Assembly: GCA_021432635.1 (NCBI GenBank)
Contig: MU270044.1
Span: 439,455-503,454, forward strand
From: Thozetella sp. PMI_491
Lineage: Eukaryota > Ascomycota > Sordariomycetes > Chaetosphaeriales > Chaetosphaeriaceae
Length of the DNA stretch: 64,000 nucleotides
Direction: 5' to 3'
A model generated the notes under the pieces. The model made no database searches. It saw only the letters and a list, made by a program, of their open reading frames with translations, and was not told the origin of the DNA. A program made the translations under genes and the position numbers. The first letter of the stretch is position 1. Every line of letters begins with the position of its first letter. Shown one piece after another: positions 22,491 through 34,300 of this stretch.

Positions 22491-25365
22491 GAGAATCCTG
22501 GCCCGGCGAAAGGGGTATTTTGCGGCTACTCCGCGGAAAACGGCTGACTGGCTGGCGCTAAGGCGGAAGACGGCCCATGACGGCCCTGCTGGATCATGAC
22601 TATACTAAGATGCAATGGCGATGATGTCTTGGACACACCACCGATCTCGGGTCTCCCGGCCACGAAGATGAGGTGCGACCCCGGTTGAAGTAAAATTCCA
22701 ACGCACGGGAAGCGGCGGGGAAGAGGGGAACGCGAAAATAAGAGCAGTCGCCCAAGTTGATGATGGGAATTGCCCCTTAGGGTCGGTGACAGGTGTAGGA
22801 TGGAAACCCAGGAAGGTGTGCGGGGCCCCGGATGAAGGAAGGTAAAATGGGTGGGTACGGCGTAGGACGTAGTGGTGGTGTTGTAATGGGCTGAGCCTAG
22901 ACTCGGCACAAGAGCTGGGAGCGCAAGAATAGTCTGCAGAAGTAGTAGGGCCGCCGGGGAGGGTATGCGGGAGGCCGGCGGTCTCGGAAACTAGCGCAGC
23001 GCCTCGAGCAGCCGTTCTCCTCCGATCTCTAGAGCCTCGATCTGGAAACCCGCCGGGCAAAGAGCCTCAACTTGCCGGTTGCTGGGCTGAGATGGTCAAT
23101 ATGCTCGAAGGAGCGGTGTGGCGGTTCGGAGCTCACGATGCTTGCTGGCAATGGAGGTGGGCCAGGATCGCCCTTCGGGCTCGCGGGCGGCAGTGGCCCG
23201 GGGCGGCTATAAATTCTGGACAAAGTGCCCGGTGTTTCAGCAGCATCGACTCTCGTTGGGCTCCGGAGCGCTGACACGAATCAGCTCAGCTGGTCGGATG
23301 TGCGCGAGAAGCGCAGGAAACAGGGCCGCGGTCGACTCGGATCCACGAATGGCCACGATTGAAACCGGCAGGCGGCTCCGGTCCTCGCCAGTGAGGGTGC
23401 GAATGGGAATGGCCCGAGCATGCAATGGATGCAGAAGTGCCGCAGCCCACCAACAGATCCAAGGAGTCAGCGTTTGCCACGAAGCCATGTCGCTTGCACC
23501 AGAGACGTGCATTATTAAGAAAGATTCGCCCGCTTGGCCACACAATCTTCGAGCCCCTCCCGGGAATAGTCTCGAGGGCCGGCACAAGTGAAAACGCACA
23601 CACGTATGAATCTCAGCGGGGTCGCCTAAAGCGGAGCATGGGCACCCTCACTCGAGGCCACCCAATACGGCCGTCCCCGCCCTCGCCGGGGATGTACAGG
23701 TCGCTGCGAAGACCGGACGTGCATCGTGTGTACTGAGGAATAGACATCCTTCCTCCACAACTGCCGCCGAGAACTTGGTGAAAGTTCCGAGACCTTCGAG
23801 CGTAGAATAGAAAAGGAAGAAGGGGGGGGGGGNNNNNNNNNNNNNNNNNNNNNNNNNNNNNNNNNNNNNNNNNNNNNNNNNNNNNNNNNNNNNNNNNNNN
23901 NNNNNNNNNNNNNNNNNNNNNNNNNNNNNNNNGGGGGGGCGGAAGAAGTATAGGAGGAGAGAAAGTTGAGACTGAAGGAGCGTGCACACGGCGTTGCATC
24001 CACGCCGAGGCTGTCGTAAGGAGAGAGCGGTGGCCACTCGCATAAGCACTGCAGCTTGGGGAGGCGGGCATGATAGCATCGTCTGGGATGCACCATCCAG
24101 CGAAGCGGGCCAGGCCAGCAGCATTTTGCATTCAACGAGGTCCCGAACGACTCCATCGCGCCGAAATGCACAAGGCTGGCTAAAGCACGAGCCCCGGCCG
24201 AGAATGTTCTGCTAAAGTCAGATCGCGATGGAGAGCAACTGTACATGGTCGGTGGCTTGGCAGACCGTCAACGGTCATTGTTGAAAAGTAACTCTAGGAT
24301 ACGGGCCGGGTAGACGATGTTCGGCAAGACTAGACTCTTTATGGCGACGAAAGGAATGGTTGACAACTTGTGGCACCGAGATCGAGCACTATGGTTCTTG
24401 TCTGGATCGCCAGGCACTCGCCTGGATGGATGTGGCGGCTGTGCGTAGGTAGTTGGGCTATGAGACGCCGGGCGAAGAGAGATTCGCCTGCGAATACGTT
24501 CTGTTGTCTTCCAAAAGAAACAAGGGCAATCGAGAGACAACCACCTAACGGAGCGGCGGATTGTAGTAGATACACCGTGCGCCGAGGTCCTCCTATTGGG
24601 AGCTGGGGCCTCTGATTGCGAGTTACCTTGTCGTGTAGCCAAAGTCGGAGAAATGGATTTAGGGAGCTGCCCATACGCGAACGAGTTTCGCTTGGGAGGC
24701 AGCGAGAACTGCTGAGGGGTAGCGGAAGTCGGTCCGCCCGGTGAAGGCGATGCACGCGGTAGAAATACGACAATGTCTGGTCTCCTGCCTGCTGCTCTTG
24801 GGAGGTTGCCTGATTTTTGGACACAGCAGGATTCCTCGCAGGAGACGGCAACCTGAGGCATCATCGCCCAGGGTTGGGCAGCCTCTGTGCGCGGAGGTGT
24901 GGCATAGGCGGCAAGTCGCGTGCTTATCTTGATCACTAGCGGGAGGCACGTTGGTAACTACTTTGCTTACCCTTCAGCGTAGATGGCTTTTTGCAATAGG
25001 AGCGGACTGGTCATTGGATCACTTCAGCGAGTTGCGCGTGGCGGGGCGGTAGGAAGCAAGTGTTGTTACATGTCCATGCCTAAAGCGGATCCACCATCGG
25101 ATCCGCTCGATATCACGGGCCTCCCGACAGCCCTACTGAAGGTTCCCTTCAGTTACCCGTTGGTCGTATCAATATCTCGTGCAAACCAGAGCGCAAAGCG
25201 AAGCACCGATCCCTGTTCCGTGCCTCCGAACAACACCGTCCCTCCCAAAGTTACAAAGGTCAAAAAGAAAGCCTTGCACGAGCTACCCTGTCCTGGCCGA
25301 CTGAAGATCATTCATCAGATCAAGACTAGTTGCCGCAGCGCAACGAGTCGGCGAGGGAAGAGCAA
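22491..25365. other. Gene-poor stretch with an assembly gap
   Basis: About 2.9 kb between the unknown gene and NHP6. Open frames exist on both strands (one of 222 codons at 24268-24936) but lack ATG starts, known motifs or clear splice partners. A 100-base N run interrupts it. No gene is supported. Confidence 0.45.
23833..23932. other. Assembly gap, 100 N, flanked by poly-G
   Basis: Exactly 100 N bases, the usual placeholder for a gap of unknown size. Eleven G bases end the left flank and seven G begin the right flank. This suggests a long guanine homopolymer stopped the assembly. Confidence 0.97.
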
Positions 25366-25920
25366 TTAAGACGACTCTTCCTCGTCGTCGCCGGCCTGTG
25401 CGAACTAATTAGTACCCGTGCATGCTTGATTAGAGGGTAAGGGAGGATTCTCGCGACTTACGTTGTAGGCCTGCTTCTCATCCTCGTACCGCTTCTTGTC
25501 GGCGGCGGCCTTGGCCTCATAGGGAGCGCGCTGCTTGTCGCTCAGGGCCTTCCACCGCTCACCGAGGATCTTGCCAACCTGTCCGAAAGAGACACCAGGG
25601 TTCTCCTCGCGGACGTTCTCACGCTGCTCGTTGGCGAAGAACATGTAAGCAGAGAGACCACGCTTGGGAGCGTTGGGGTCTAAAGCGGGGCGAGTCAGCT
25701 TGGATCATCGGGCAGGCGACGCAGGGACGCGCCTGGGGTGGCTCATCCCTCCAACAGGCCGACGCGGAAGGGGTAGCGGGGCCTTTCGGCGCCGGACCCA
25801 CACCCTTCACGAGCCCGTCCCGAAGGCGGTTTGATTGAGCACGAAGAGGTGCGACTTACCCTTCTTGCCGCGACGCTTCTCGACCTTGCCGCCCTTACTC
25901 TTAGCAGCAGCCTTAGGCAT
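25366..25920 (-). CDS. NHP6: HMG-box chromatin protein Nhp6
   Basis: Three exons, 25920-25860, 25679-25462 and 25395-25366, giving 102 aa. A basic N-terminus ([20 protein letters not shown]) leads into one HMG box ([15 protein letters not shown]...[18 protein letters not shown]...YEDEKQAYN). A short acidic tail, AGDDEEESS, is encoded by the last nine-codon exon. Junction codons (G|AC for Asp; phase 0 at the tail) are consistent. Nhp6 bends DNA without sequence preference and helps FACT and transcription complexes in the nucleus. A leader intron appears to end 10 nt before the ATG. The domain and exon structure are strongly supported. Confidence 0.96.
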
Positions 25921-26740
25921 TTTGAATGATCTAAATGCAACATAGTTAGTTTTCTGATGCTCAAGCACAAGAGGCCTTGCAGGCTGCATGATGTGAATTC
26001 GCAGTGGTAGGAGAAGGCGGTGGGAGATTGCCAGAGCCGGCCCCGGTGGCGCCCCGGGAGCTCGGCGGTTGGAGGGGCTGCAGCCAAACTGGTCGCGGTC
26101 GCAAGCAGCGACCACGCTCGACGCGCCAACTTTGGCGGTGCGCGATCTTGCGAAATCCCGGTGCTGCGAGTGCGAGCGCCGAGGGATTGGAGTGCGACGT
26201 CTCAAAAACCAACTCAACCAATGTCAATGCGCACTTTGGCAAAGTTTTGACGAGTTTTTATGAGAGCAGGTGGTTGTGGTGTTTGGTGTGGTTGCTGAGC
26301 GCGCAAAACAATCGCGGAGCGCGATCGCGATGGTTGATGGCGACTTTCACCCTGGGCGATTTGGTGGTGGGTAGAGTGGGTAGATCTCGTTTGGGACGAA
26401 AAGAGAGCGCCAGTGCCAAGGGGAGAAGCTCTGACAAAGGGAGTGGCGCTGACGAGGTGTGCGAAGGGGGAGAGCGAGCCAAATCGACTTCGCGACGGCG
26501 ACCCAATGAAAACCACTTGGATTCCTCGTGGCCGTAGATTGGGACGAGCGACGCGAGTGACTTTGGATTTGCAGTGCAAGGCGGTGGTGGTGGAAGTACT
26601 CACAGTTTTTGTATGGACGGGGTTTGCGTGTGCAGGTATTGCGAGTTGTGAGAGCGCGCGGGTTTGTATGGGAGGATGGTTTTTGCTGGGAGATTTGTAT
26701 GGAGGCAGGAAGAGAGAGAGACAGAGGGAGATTGTATGGG
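25921..26740 (-). promoter_or_regulatory. NHP6 leader with probable 5'-UTR intron
   Basis: Read on the minus strand, ACTAACTATG then GCATTTAG lies immediately before ATCATTCAAA-ATG. This is a textbook branch site and acceptor (AG at 25931-25932). A GTGAGT donor lies at 26603-26598, so a leader intron of about 673 nt is likely. Just upstream, at 26609-26739, the leader or core promoter carries four copies of CCATACAA. Confidence 0.6.
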
Positions 26741-29514
26741 GGGAGGACCCGGGTGCCCTTTTTACTATGGGCGGCTGATTGTGAGGGGAATTGGCTGGGG
26801 ACCCGCGCAGGCTGGCTGGCTGCACCTTTTCTGTTATGGGGAAAGGGGGGGGGGGGAAGGTGCGTGCCAAAGTTGAGAGGGCAGGTGCCAGCACCAAAAA
26901 GTGGCCGAGCTGATTTTGGTGTGTGCACCGTGATTTGGTAGGGAGCCAGGCCTCCCCTCCCACACCCCACTCCTTTCCCACTGCCTCATGCCCCCTTCCT
27001 CCCTCTGCTACGTACTCTTCCTTGCTCTTGTGGCTCTTGAAGGCTCCCGACCACCCCGACTGGCTGTAGACGAGTACCCCGTCTAATGCTTGGTGGTACT
27101 GCGCAGAGGGCTCGCCCCTTTGTACTGTCTACATCCACACCTTTTTATCCCTTCATTGCTTGTGCACCCTACCGTAGCGTCCCCTAGCGACGGAGCCACA
27201 CATAGCACGCTGTCTCTTCCCCCCCCTCTATGCTGCGTGATTGTCCTTCGCCCCAAGGATTCCTACTATTTATCCCATCATAAAAGAGCTTCCAAGTACC
27301 TCAGCCTGTCTTTCCCCTTGTGCAATGGGCTGGCCCTCTCCGCTCTTGGGCTCCAGCCACGAGAGAGAGAGAGGTGCAAGAGCGAGAGGTGGAGAACGAG
27401 TGCGATTGAGCCTTTGTCAGGCGCTGCCTAAGCACCCGCCTTGCTTGCCCGCCCCTGGCCTAGTGTTCCTGGCTCACGTAGAGAGAGGCACCATCATGCT
27501 CATCCACAGCCAGGGAAGTGTGTTCTGCTGTCCGCAACCGTCTGGCCACAGCGGGTACTGCTGATCCATCCTGCTTGCTGCCTCCGTAGCCGTCGTAGGT
27601 TTAGCTAATAATGCGACACCTTGTCCGGAGGCTTGGAAAAGGGAACCCAGGCACACTGTTACTACGCGAGGTCTGTCTTGCCCGACCGGGGAGACGCGGC
27701 TGGGAGTGCGCGCATCCTACTAATACCACGCAGAGATCAAAACGAACGAGGGGCAGGGCTCGTAGCCAGCGAGCGGGCGGAAACAGTCCAGGCCCGGGAC
27801 ACAGACACAAATGGACTGACTTGGCTCCAGTTTTAGGCCTTCGGCGCGCAGGAGCTCTGCGCTCATTGATTCGGCCAAGGCGGAGGCAAGGTACCTTAAT
27901 CATGCAAGTGAGGTATGTACCTGTGTGCTAATTTCCCCGGTACCGCGACCTTGGCTGCAAGTACCCCTACCTAGCGCGTACACAGTGCCTCCCAGATGAG
28001 GGACGGCTTTGCTTCTGGCGTCCGGACCTTGATTCGCGCCCGCTTGCTCTGCCACCCAGATCAGCTGTGTGCTAGCGCCCCCTCAAAACTCCCGCGTCCT
28101 CCGTGTCTCCCGCTTTCATCGTGTTGACCACGTCTGTGGCCCACGAGTTGAGCAATGGGGAAAGGGGGGTGGAGGAAAGGGCATTTGGAACGCCGATGTC
28201 TCCTGCCCATCGCGTCTCGGACCTCGCATGCTCTCTTCTATCTTTCCCTTTTTGGCCATTACCTGTACGTAGTGCGTACAGCCTTCTCCAAGCTGGCTGC
28301 CGATGCCCCCCCCCTAGCGGACGCGTCCGGACCGCGTTTGTACCCCCTTCAGACCAGCGGTAGTGCAGACGGACGCGGGCTTGGATCAACCTTGAGACCT
28401 CTTCTAATGCACCGAGTAGCGAGCGAGAGAGTGTGGCTGTCTGGTGTCAGCATTGGTCCGGCTGGTGGTGCCGGACAGTCTCAGACGATGCTTGACACGC
28501 GCAATACTTTGCAGGCGGTGGCTGGCGGGTGTGTAGGGTAGCCACGGCCGGTGTTCCAAAATTCAGGGGGCTGGGGCTCTCTGTTGTCGCGTCGGGGGGG
28601 ATGTGGCAAAAGGAGCACGGGGGAGCTCGGCAAGAGCTGGCTGCAGCTTTTGCCCGTGATTGTCAATCCGTGCACGCGAGGAAACGGCACCGCAAACGGG
28701 ACCATGTTGCGTGGGATCCAGCCCCTCTCTTTCCCCATAGCTGTTGGAAACGGACCCCTGGGCCGTATTCCATGGAGACCAGCCCGAGCCTGCTCCTTCG
28801 TAGCCGCCTAACAAAATCCGCAGACTCGACTCGGACTAAGGGCGCCTGGTTCCGGTGCTACCCCGCCCCAATAACACAAAATTTGTGGACTGACTCTCGT
28901 CTTTCTGGAGAGCACCAGGTCCGCCCCAACGCAACAGTCACGAGAGAGAATTGTGTCTACATGCTTCGTATATTATTGTCACGCCATGCGGGCAAGCCGC
29001 TGTGGTGTGTTGCAAACAACCCTGACCACTGTCAAGTTCCATTAAGATGAGCATGAATCGAGGTCGCTGACGCGTCTCGAAGCCTTCTCGCCCATCGTCT
29101 TATAGAGCGAAGCACGGGAGGCACACCATGATATCACGTGACAAAAAGGCGGATACTGAACACCTGGTGGGCCTTAACCGTGTCTTGCCTTGCGAGAAAG
29201 ACAGTTTTGGGCATATAAACTTGTATAGTTTTGAAAGTTTGGTCTCTCGGTGCACCTAAGACTTGGCTGGTCGGCTGCTGCAGTGTGATGCGGGTTGGCT
29301 TACTTTCGGCCTGCCGGACTATAGCAGTGAGACCTTGGAGTCCTGTACTAAAGGGGAATCACGATGCCTACTTCGTAGGGTCGTCCTATTGTGCCCATAA
29401 TTGGAATGGGGGCTACCGAGCCGGGTGGCTTGCCCGCCGGAGCGTGGAAGATAGCAGGGCAAGGTGGCCGGCGCGCTTGGTGAAGAGAGATATCCTTCGC
29501 GAGGTTGGTTCTTC
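26741..29514. other. Gene-poor stretch between NHP6 and CENP-H
   Basis: The part near 26740-27250 is pyrimidine-rich on the minus strand and probably belongs to the NHP6 promoter. The rest holds scattered short open frames without domains, starts or convincing splice partners. A TCACGTGA palindrome is at 29134-29141. No gene is supported. Confidence 0.4.
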
Positions 29515-30321
29515 TCAATCGGTGTCCAGGACCATCCTGCGTAGTTGTTGATCTCGCGCCCAGTCGGCGCCGCTCCCAACGACGGTGGCACCTGCTGCCT
29601 CCTTGGCCATCCTCCACATCCTCCTGTTCTCCCATAGCTCGCGTTCCAGCTGGGCGGCAGATTCCTGAAGTCGCGGGTTGCGGACGAGGTGCGGTTCCGT
29701 CGCTATTCTGGCAGCATCTACAAGCTGGCTGACTTCTGCCGCCAACTGGACGTTGCGGCGTCCGATCTGGACACTCTCCACCTCCACTTCAGTGAGCTGC
29801 CCAAGTGATTCCTTCAGGTCCACGGCCTGCCTGGCTACGTCTCCGGCGACCGCATCTCTGGCCTCAACAAAGGGTAGTAGATCTCTAGAGCAAACAGTTA
29901 GCTCCTTCATGCTCCTAGGCGGAGACAAGGCCAGCAAGTCTGGCGGCAGTACCTCTCGATGGGCGATGCTAGACTTCCACGGTGGACGGCTTGTAGGATG
30001 GGGTTAACCGCTAAGACGCTGTCCAAGACATGGTCGCGCAGCTGGCAATACGCTCTCGACTCTAAGAGCCGCGCCTGGGCTTGCTTGACATGCCCCTCGT
30101 CTACGGGCAAGTCGTCTACGGCGCGGCAGTTAGCCCATAGTCTCTCCAGGAAGAGAACTAGGACACCTACCGGGCCGATACTCGCTCTGGGCGCGCGCAA
30201 GTGCAATGCGGTATTGGAGGTCTTGCAGCCTGTCGAAGAGCTCCAGGATGCGGGCCTCATCTTTGGAGAGCGCGAGTCCCTCTCCGAGTGCACTGGCGGT
30301 TCGCGCCGGGGGTGCCGTCAT
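29515..30321 (-). CDS. FTA3: Inner-kinetochore protein CENP-H (Fta3/Mcm16 type)
   Basis: Three exons, 30321-30171, 30115-29953 and 29884-29515, giving 227 aa. Joins read EYRP|DDLPVDEG and SPIER|RDLLPFVE. The early helix ILELFDRLQDLQYRIALARAQ matches the CENP-H coiled-coil start. A middle helix has IGRRNVQLAAEVSQL. The C-terminus (RRMWRMAKEAAGATVVGSGADWARDQQLRRMVLDTD) fits the conserved CENP-H tail with a GxDWA core. CENP-H belongs to the CCAN at centromeric chromatin. The protein is almost entirely coiled coil and diverges quickly, so the symbol rests on this tail plus helix order. It is divergent from ATG11 (994 bp between starts). Confidence 0.85.
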
Positions 30322-31315
30322 GGTCGTCTCGAAAGGCCTTGTTCTGCCAAGCCGCACCGAGGTCACGAGCTGGAGCGCTACGCAGGCCTTGTTCCAACGA
30401 GGTGCCTCGGGCACGCGACTCGAAGCTACCGATGCTGGCTGGCCCGCGGGTGAAAGATGGGTCGCGTCATGCGCCACAGGCAGCCTGGCAAAGCGTGGCG
30501 CATGATCTGAATGGGGAAGGCTTGCTGGTAACCATAGGCAGTCGTGTTCCTCTATATCGTAGCCACTCTTACGTCCAGTACCCACGGAGTATCTCATACC
30601 TCTCTTAGGTACATTGCTTTCGCTTTCTTACACCGTTCTAACGCTAGGCCCGGGCCCGGGTCATCCCCCCAACATCCTTAATGCATCTTCGGTGATTCTG
30701 ATCAATCTTTCACCACCTCCTTCCATCCCATCGCTCCCGTCGGATGTTTGGCCGGAGACCAAGCCGCCTGCCCACTACTTAAGTCCCTTGGATAAGCCTA
30801 GAATTTCGCGAGCTCCTTCGCCCTTGTCGCAATACAGGATCCAGGCGAACCGCCTTCCCGTAGGATTTGGCACTCCGGAAGCTTTGCGGAGCCGTCGCCA
30901 GTGACCCTGCAAGTAGCGGTATCTTCACGGCCTGTGCTGCCCCACTGCACTGGGTGCAAGCACGCCTGGCGTTGTAGGGTGGGTCCCGCGCTCAGAGCAC
31001 GCGCCCGTCGTAGCCCAAACCCGTCACCCATTCGTTCGATCAGCCTCGACCACAGGACCCAGAGGCCGTCAACAGGGCTGCGCAGCTTCTATTCCGTAGG
31101 CCAGCGAACAGGGCAGGCTGAAAACGAAGTATTGAATTCTCGTGTACACAGCCGAGGCGAGGCGGCGCGGGTGCAGTCTGAACTGCTTTCCGACTCTTCC
31201 GTCTGCCACCAACCTCTGACTTCCCCAGCGACGCGGCTCCGTGCTGTCCCCTATCTTCGTCCACCCTCCCAACCCCGGCCCCGCGCGACCTTGGACCTGG
31301 GGGAGATGCGTGGAA
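30322..31315. promoter_or_regulatory. Divergent promoter region of CENP-H and ATG11
   Basis: This 994-bp stretch separates two start codons facing away from each other. It holds a GC palindrome CCCGGGCCCGGG near 30649-30660 and a C/T-rich tract near 30665-30760. No third gene is seen. Confidence 0.5.
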
Positions 31316-34300
31316 ATGGCGACGCAGGTGTTGATCGCCCATACGGGCCAGCGCCTGCAGATCGATGCGGTCCAGTTCGCCTCGTATGTCGCTGGCTCCC
31401 TTGCTCCCCTTCCCAGCCAGAGCTGACAGGACGTCCAGATTAGATGACTTCAAGGCCTCCGTGTCACGACAAAGCTCGATACCCGTCCAGAGCATCATCA
31501 CCCTGACCCCGCAAGGCCGGCCGCTCAAGCTTCAGACCATACTGACCGAGGTCCGTACTCCCCCAGGCGCTTGTGATGACCCTCAGTGAGCAGCACGTGG
31601 GACTGACGAGCAGGCATAGAAGGAGATTTACGTCTATGACAAACGCCTCACCCAAGTGTCCTCCCCAGGAGCTGTAGCTCCTCCGAAGTCCGATGTCCCC
31701 CTCCCGAAACGCTATCACTCGTCGAGCCCTCCGAACTCGCTACACGACGATGGGGTGCTACAGTCGTGGCAGGACTTGTTCAAGGCGCGGAAGACGTGGT
31801 CTTTTCAGGTGGTTGAAGACTGCAACCATATGGCCAACACGGTTCATGATCGCTATAGCGAGATGGATGTTATGCTCCGATGCCTCGACGCCGCCGTCGC
31901 TAACCTCGAATCGGTGGTCAAAGCACTCGAGCCCAAGTATGGGGAGCTCAAGAAATGGGCGCCCGAGGCACAGGCAGATTACAGTGCGCTCACCACCGGG
32001 TGGGAGCAGTATCTGTCTCTGGCACGAAGCATCCCAATTTCTCCGGCCATGCTGAGGTTCATGACCGGCCGCGATATCGGTGCAAAGGGGCGGATCCAGC
32101 GCCAGGCTACTCTCGAGGATCTCGTGGACCTAGACACGGCGCGCAAAGCTGGCAGGCTTGCGCCCGCAGCGCTGCGCAAGTTCAACGCACGGATTGCAGA
32201 TCTAGATAAGGTCGCGACACGCCTTTTCCAGGACGCTGAGGGGCTGATTCGCGAGTTTGAGAAGACGGTTGCACGATCCTCGCTGTCGCAGGACAGCGAG
32301 GCCGAGCAGCTTCTGCAAGACATCGAGGCGCTGGCTAAAAAGATTGACACCGACTTCCAAACAGTCTCGAGCTATACCGACTCGACACGTGAGGTCTCGC
32401 AAGCATCCAAGATTGCGGCAAATCATACCGAGCACCTCCTACCCAGCATTCGCAAGCGCGCCGTGGATATGGACGATATGCTTCGGCAGGCGACCCAGGC
32501 ACGGAACAGCTTGGCTGCAGACACCATCGACTTCATGCGGACCATCACCGACATTACCGCCTTGAGCCATGGTGTCAAGTCGCAGATGAACGGCGTGAAT
32601 CAAGAGGACGAACTGGCCACGTTTGACTACTTGCGTCTAATCCAGCAGGTCCCTTACATGTATGCTTCGTTTGTTGCCGAGGCTGTCAAGCGCCGGGAAT
32701 GGTTTGACAAGGTAAAGCAAGACTCGTCCACGCTCGCCAACGAGATGGCTCTCTTCCAAGACGAAGAGGTGAAGAGGCGAAGGAGATGGCAGAAGTCGGT
32801 CGGAGACGCCTACGGCCCGGAGAATCCCATAGGCGAGAGCAGTGTTCCCGGCCTCGAGGTCAATTTACTCGGAGAGGACGACCAGTGGCCCTCTATGGCG
32901 AGAACGGACCTAGAGGACTTCGTAGAGCTTCTTCAGCGACAGAAGGCCGACTCGGAGCTCGTCGCCGATATCGCGAAGCTGGCTGTGGAACTGAACAACC
33001 CGACGAGGCAACAGTCTCGACGACTGAAAGCCTTCAAGAACGGCAGCGTCCATGAGGCGGCGCTCGGCCGTAGCGGCCTTCTCATTCGCGGCGATGACGA
33101 CCTGCTACGCAGCCTCCAAGAAGAGAGAACAAAGCTCGAGAGCAAGCTCAAGACCGCAGAAAGCCGCGTTCGACGGCTGGAAGACCTCCTCCACCGCCAG
33201 AGCCAAGCATCTCGGCCGAGCCCAGGAACAATATTTCAGATCTCAGGCCAGCAGCTCTCTGACCGAAATGACTCGACCATTTCGGTCAAGTCTCCCCGGG
33301 CTGGAGAAGAACGCCGCGCGTCATTGGACGGGTCCGAGGCTCTCATGCATCGCATCCAGCAGCTGGAGGGCGAGCTCAGTGTCGAGAGGGAGCGCTCAGC
33401 CGTGTTCGAGAAAGACTTGAGCGCACGAGCAACCCTCCACAACGACATGAAGGGCCAGATGGAAGAGGCCAACTCGACCAAGAAAGACCTGCTCGAGAAT
33501 ATGGAGGCTCTTAAGCGCGAGTTCATAGAGGAGAGAAAATCGCTTGAGGACGAGGTTAAGCGGCTCCAGGCGCGGCTCGAGGATGCAGAAGATGAGATTG
33601 AGCACTTTGGCGAGTCGAGGGAGAATGAAAAGGCATCGCACGACGAAAAGCTCCATGCTCTCGAGCTCGAGGTCGAGAGGTTGACCAAGGAAAAACATGA
33701 CGACGCCCTGAAATCCGAGGGTCAGGTTGAGTTCCTACGCAAAGAGGCCCGCCTGCAGCGCGAACGGGTGGAAGCCCAGGAGAAGCAGCTGCAAGCTGCG
33801 CAAGACGGCGTGATGGGACTGACGCGAAATCTCGAAGCCATACAAGAAGACTCTGAACTCCAGCTCAAAACGCTCCGCGACCTACATGAGCAGCTCTCAC
33901 CAGGCGAGCCAGCACCCGAAGACCTAGGCGACCTGGCTGGCACTGTGGGCGGGCGGGTGGCGGATGTGATGGCAATGGTGCAGAACACCGAAGGCGACCT
34001 CGCGTTGCTCAAGTCAGACCTCGACCGCGCGCATACCACGATCAAGGGACTGAGAGCAGACATCTCTAGCGCTACAGAGAGACTCGCGAACGAAGAACTG
34101 ACCTCGATGCACCTTCGCGAGAAGCTGTCAGAGGAGAAGGCTCGGGTTGCTGCTCTGGAAAACGAACTCGCCGACGGCCGTGAGCATATCAACCGCCTGC
34201 GCACCCAACTCGTAGACGGAGAATCAGGTTCAGAGTCCCTCCGGAATCGTCTGGCTGAGCAGGAAGCGAAAATCACGACCGCGATGGAAGAGCTCGCCTC

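Noticed and set aside
24268-24936. Minus-strand frame of 222 codons in the gap-containing stretch
   Set aside because: No true ATG start, no recognisable motif, and composition typical of random GC-rich frames.
26214-26981. Minus-strand frame of 255 codons upstream of NHP6
   Set aside because: It coincides with the pyrimidine-rich leader and the inferred 5'-UTR intron. The Ser/Pro/His-rich translation has no domain.
29134-29141. TCACGTGA palindrome considered as a Cbf1-type or centromere-linked element
   Set aside because: It lies 3' of CENP-H, far from any start codon, and is a single short site. There is no reason to link it with centromere function.
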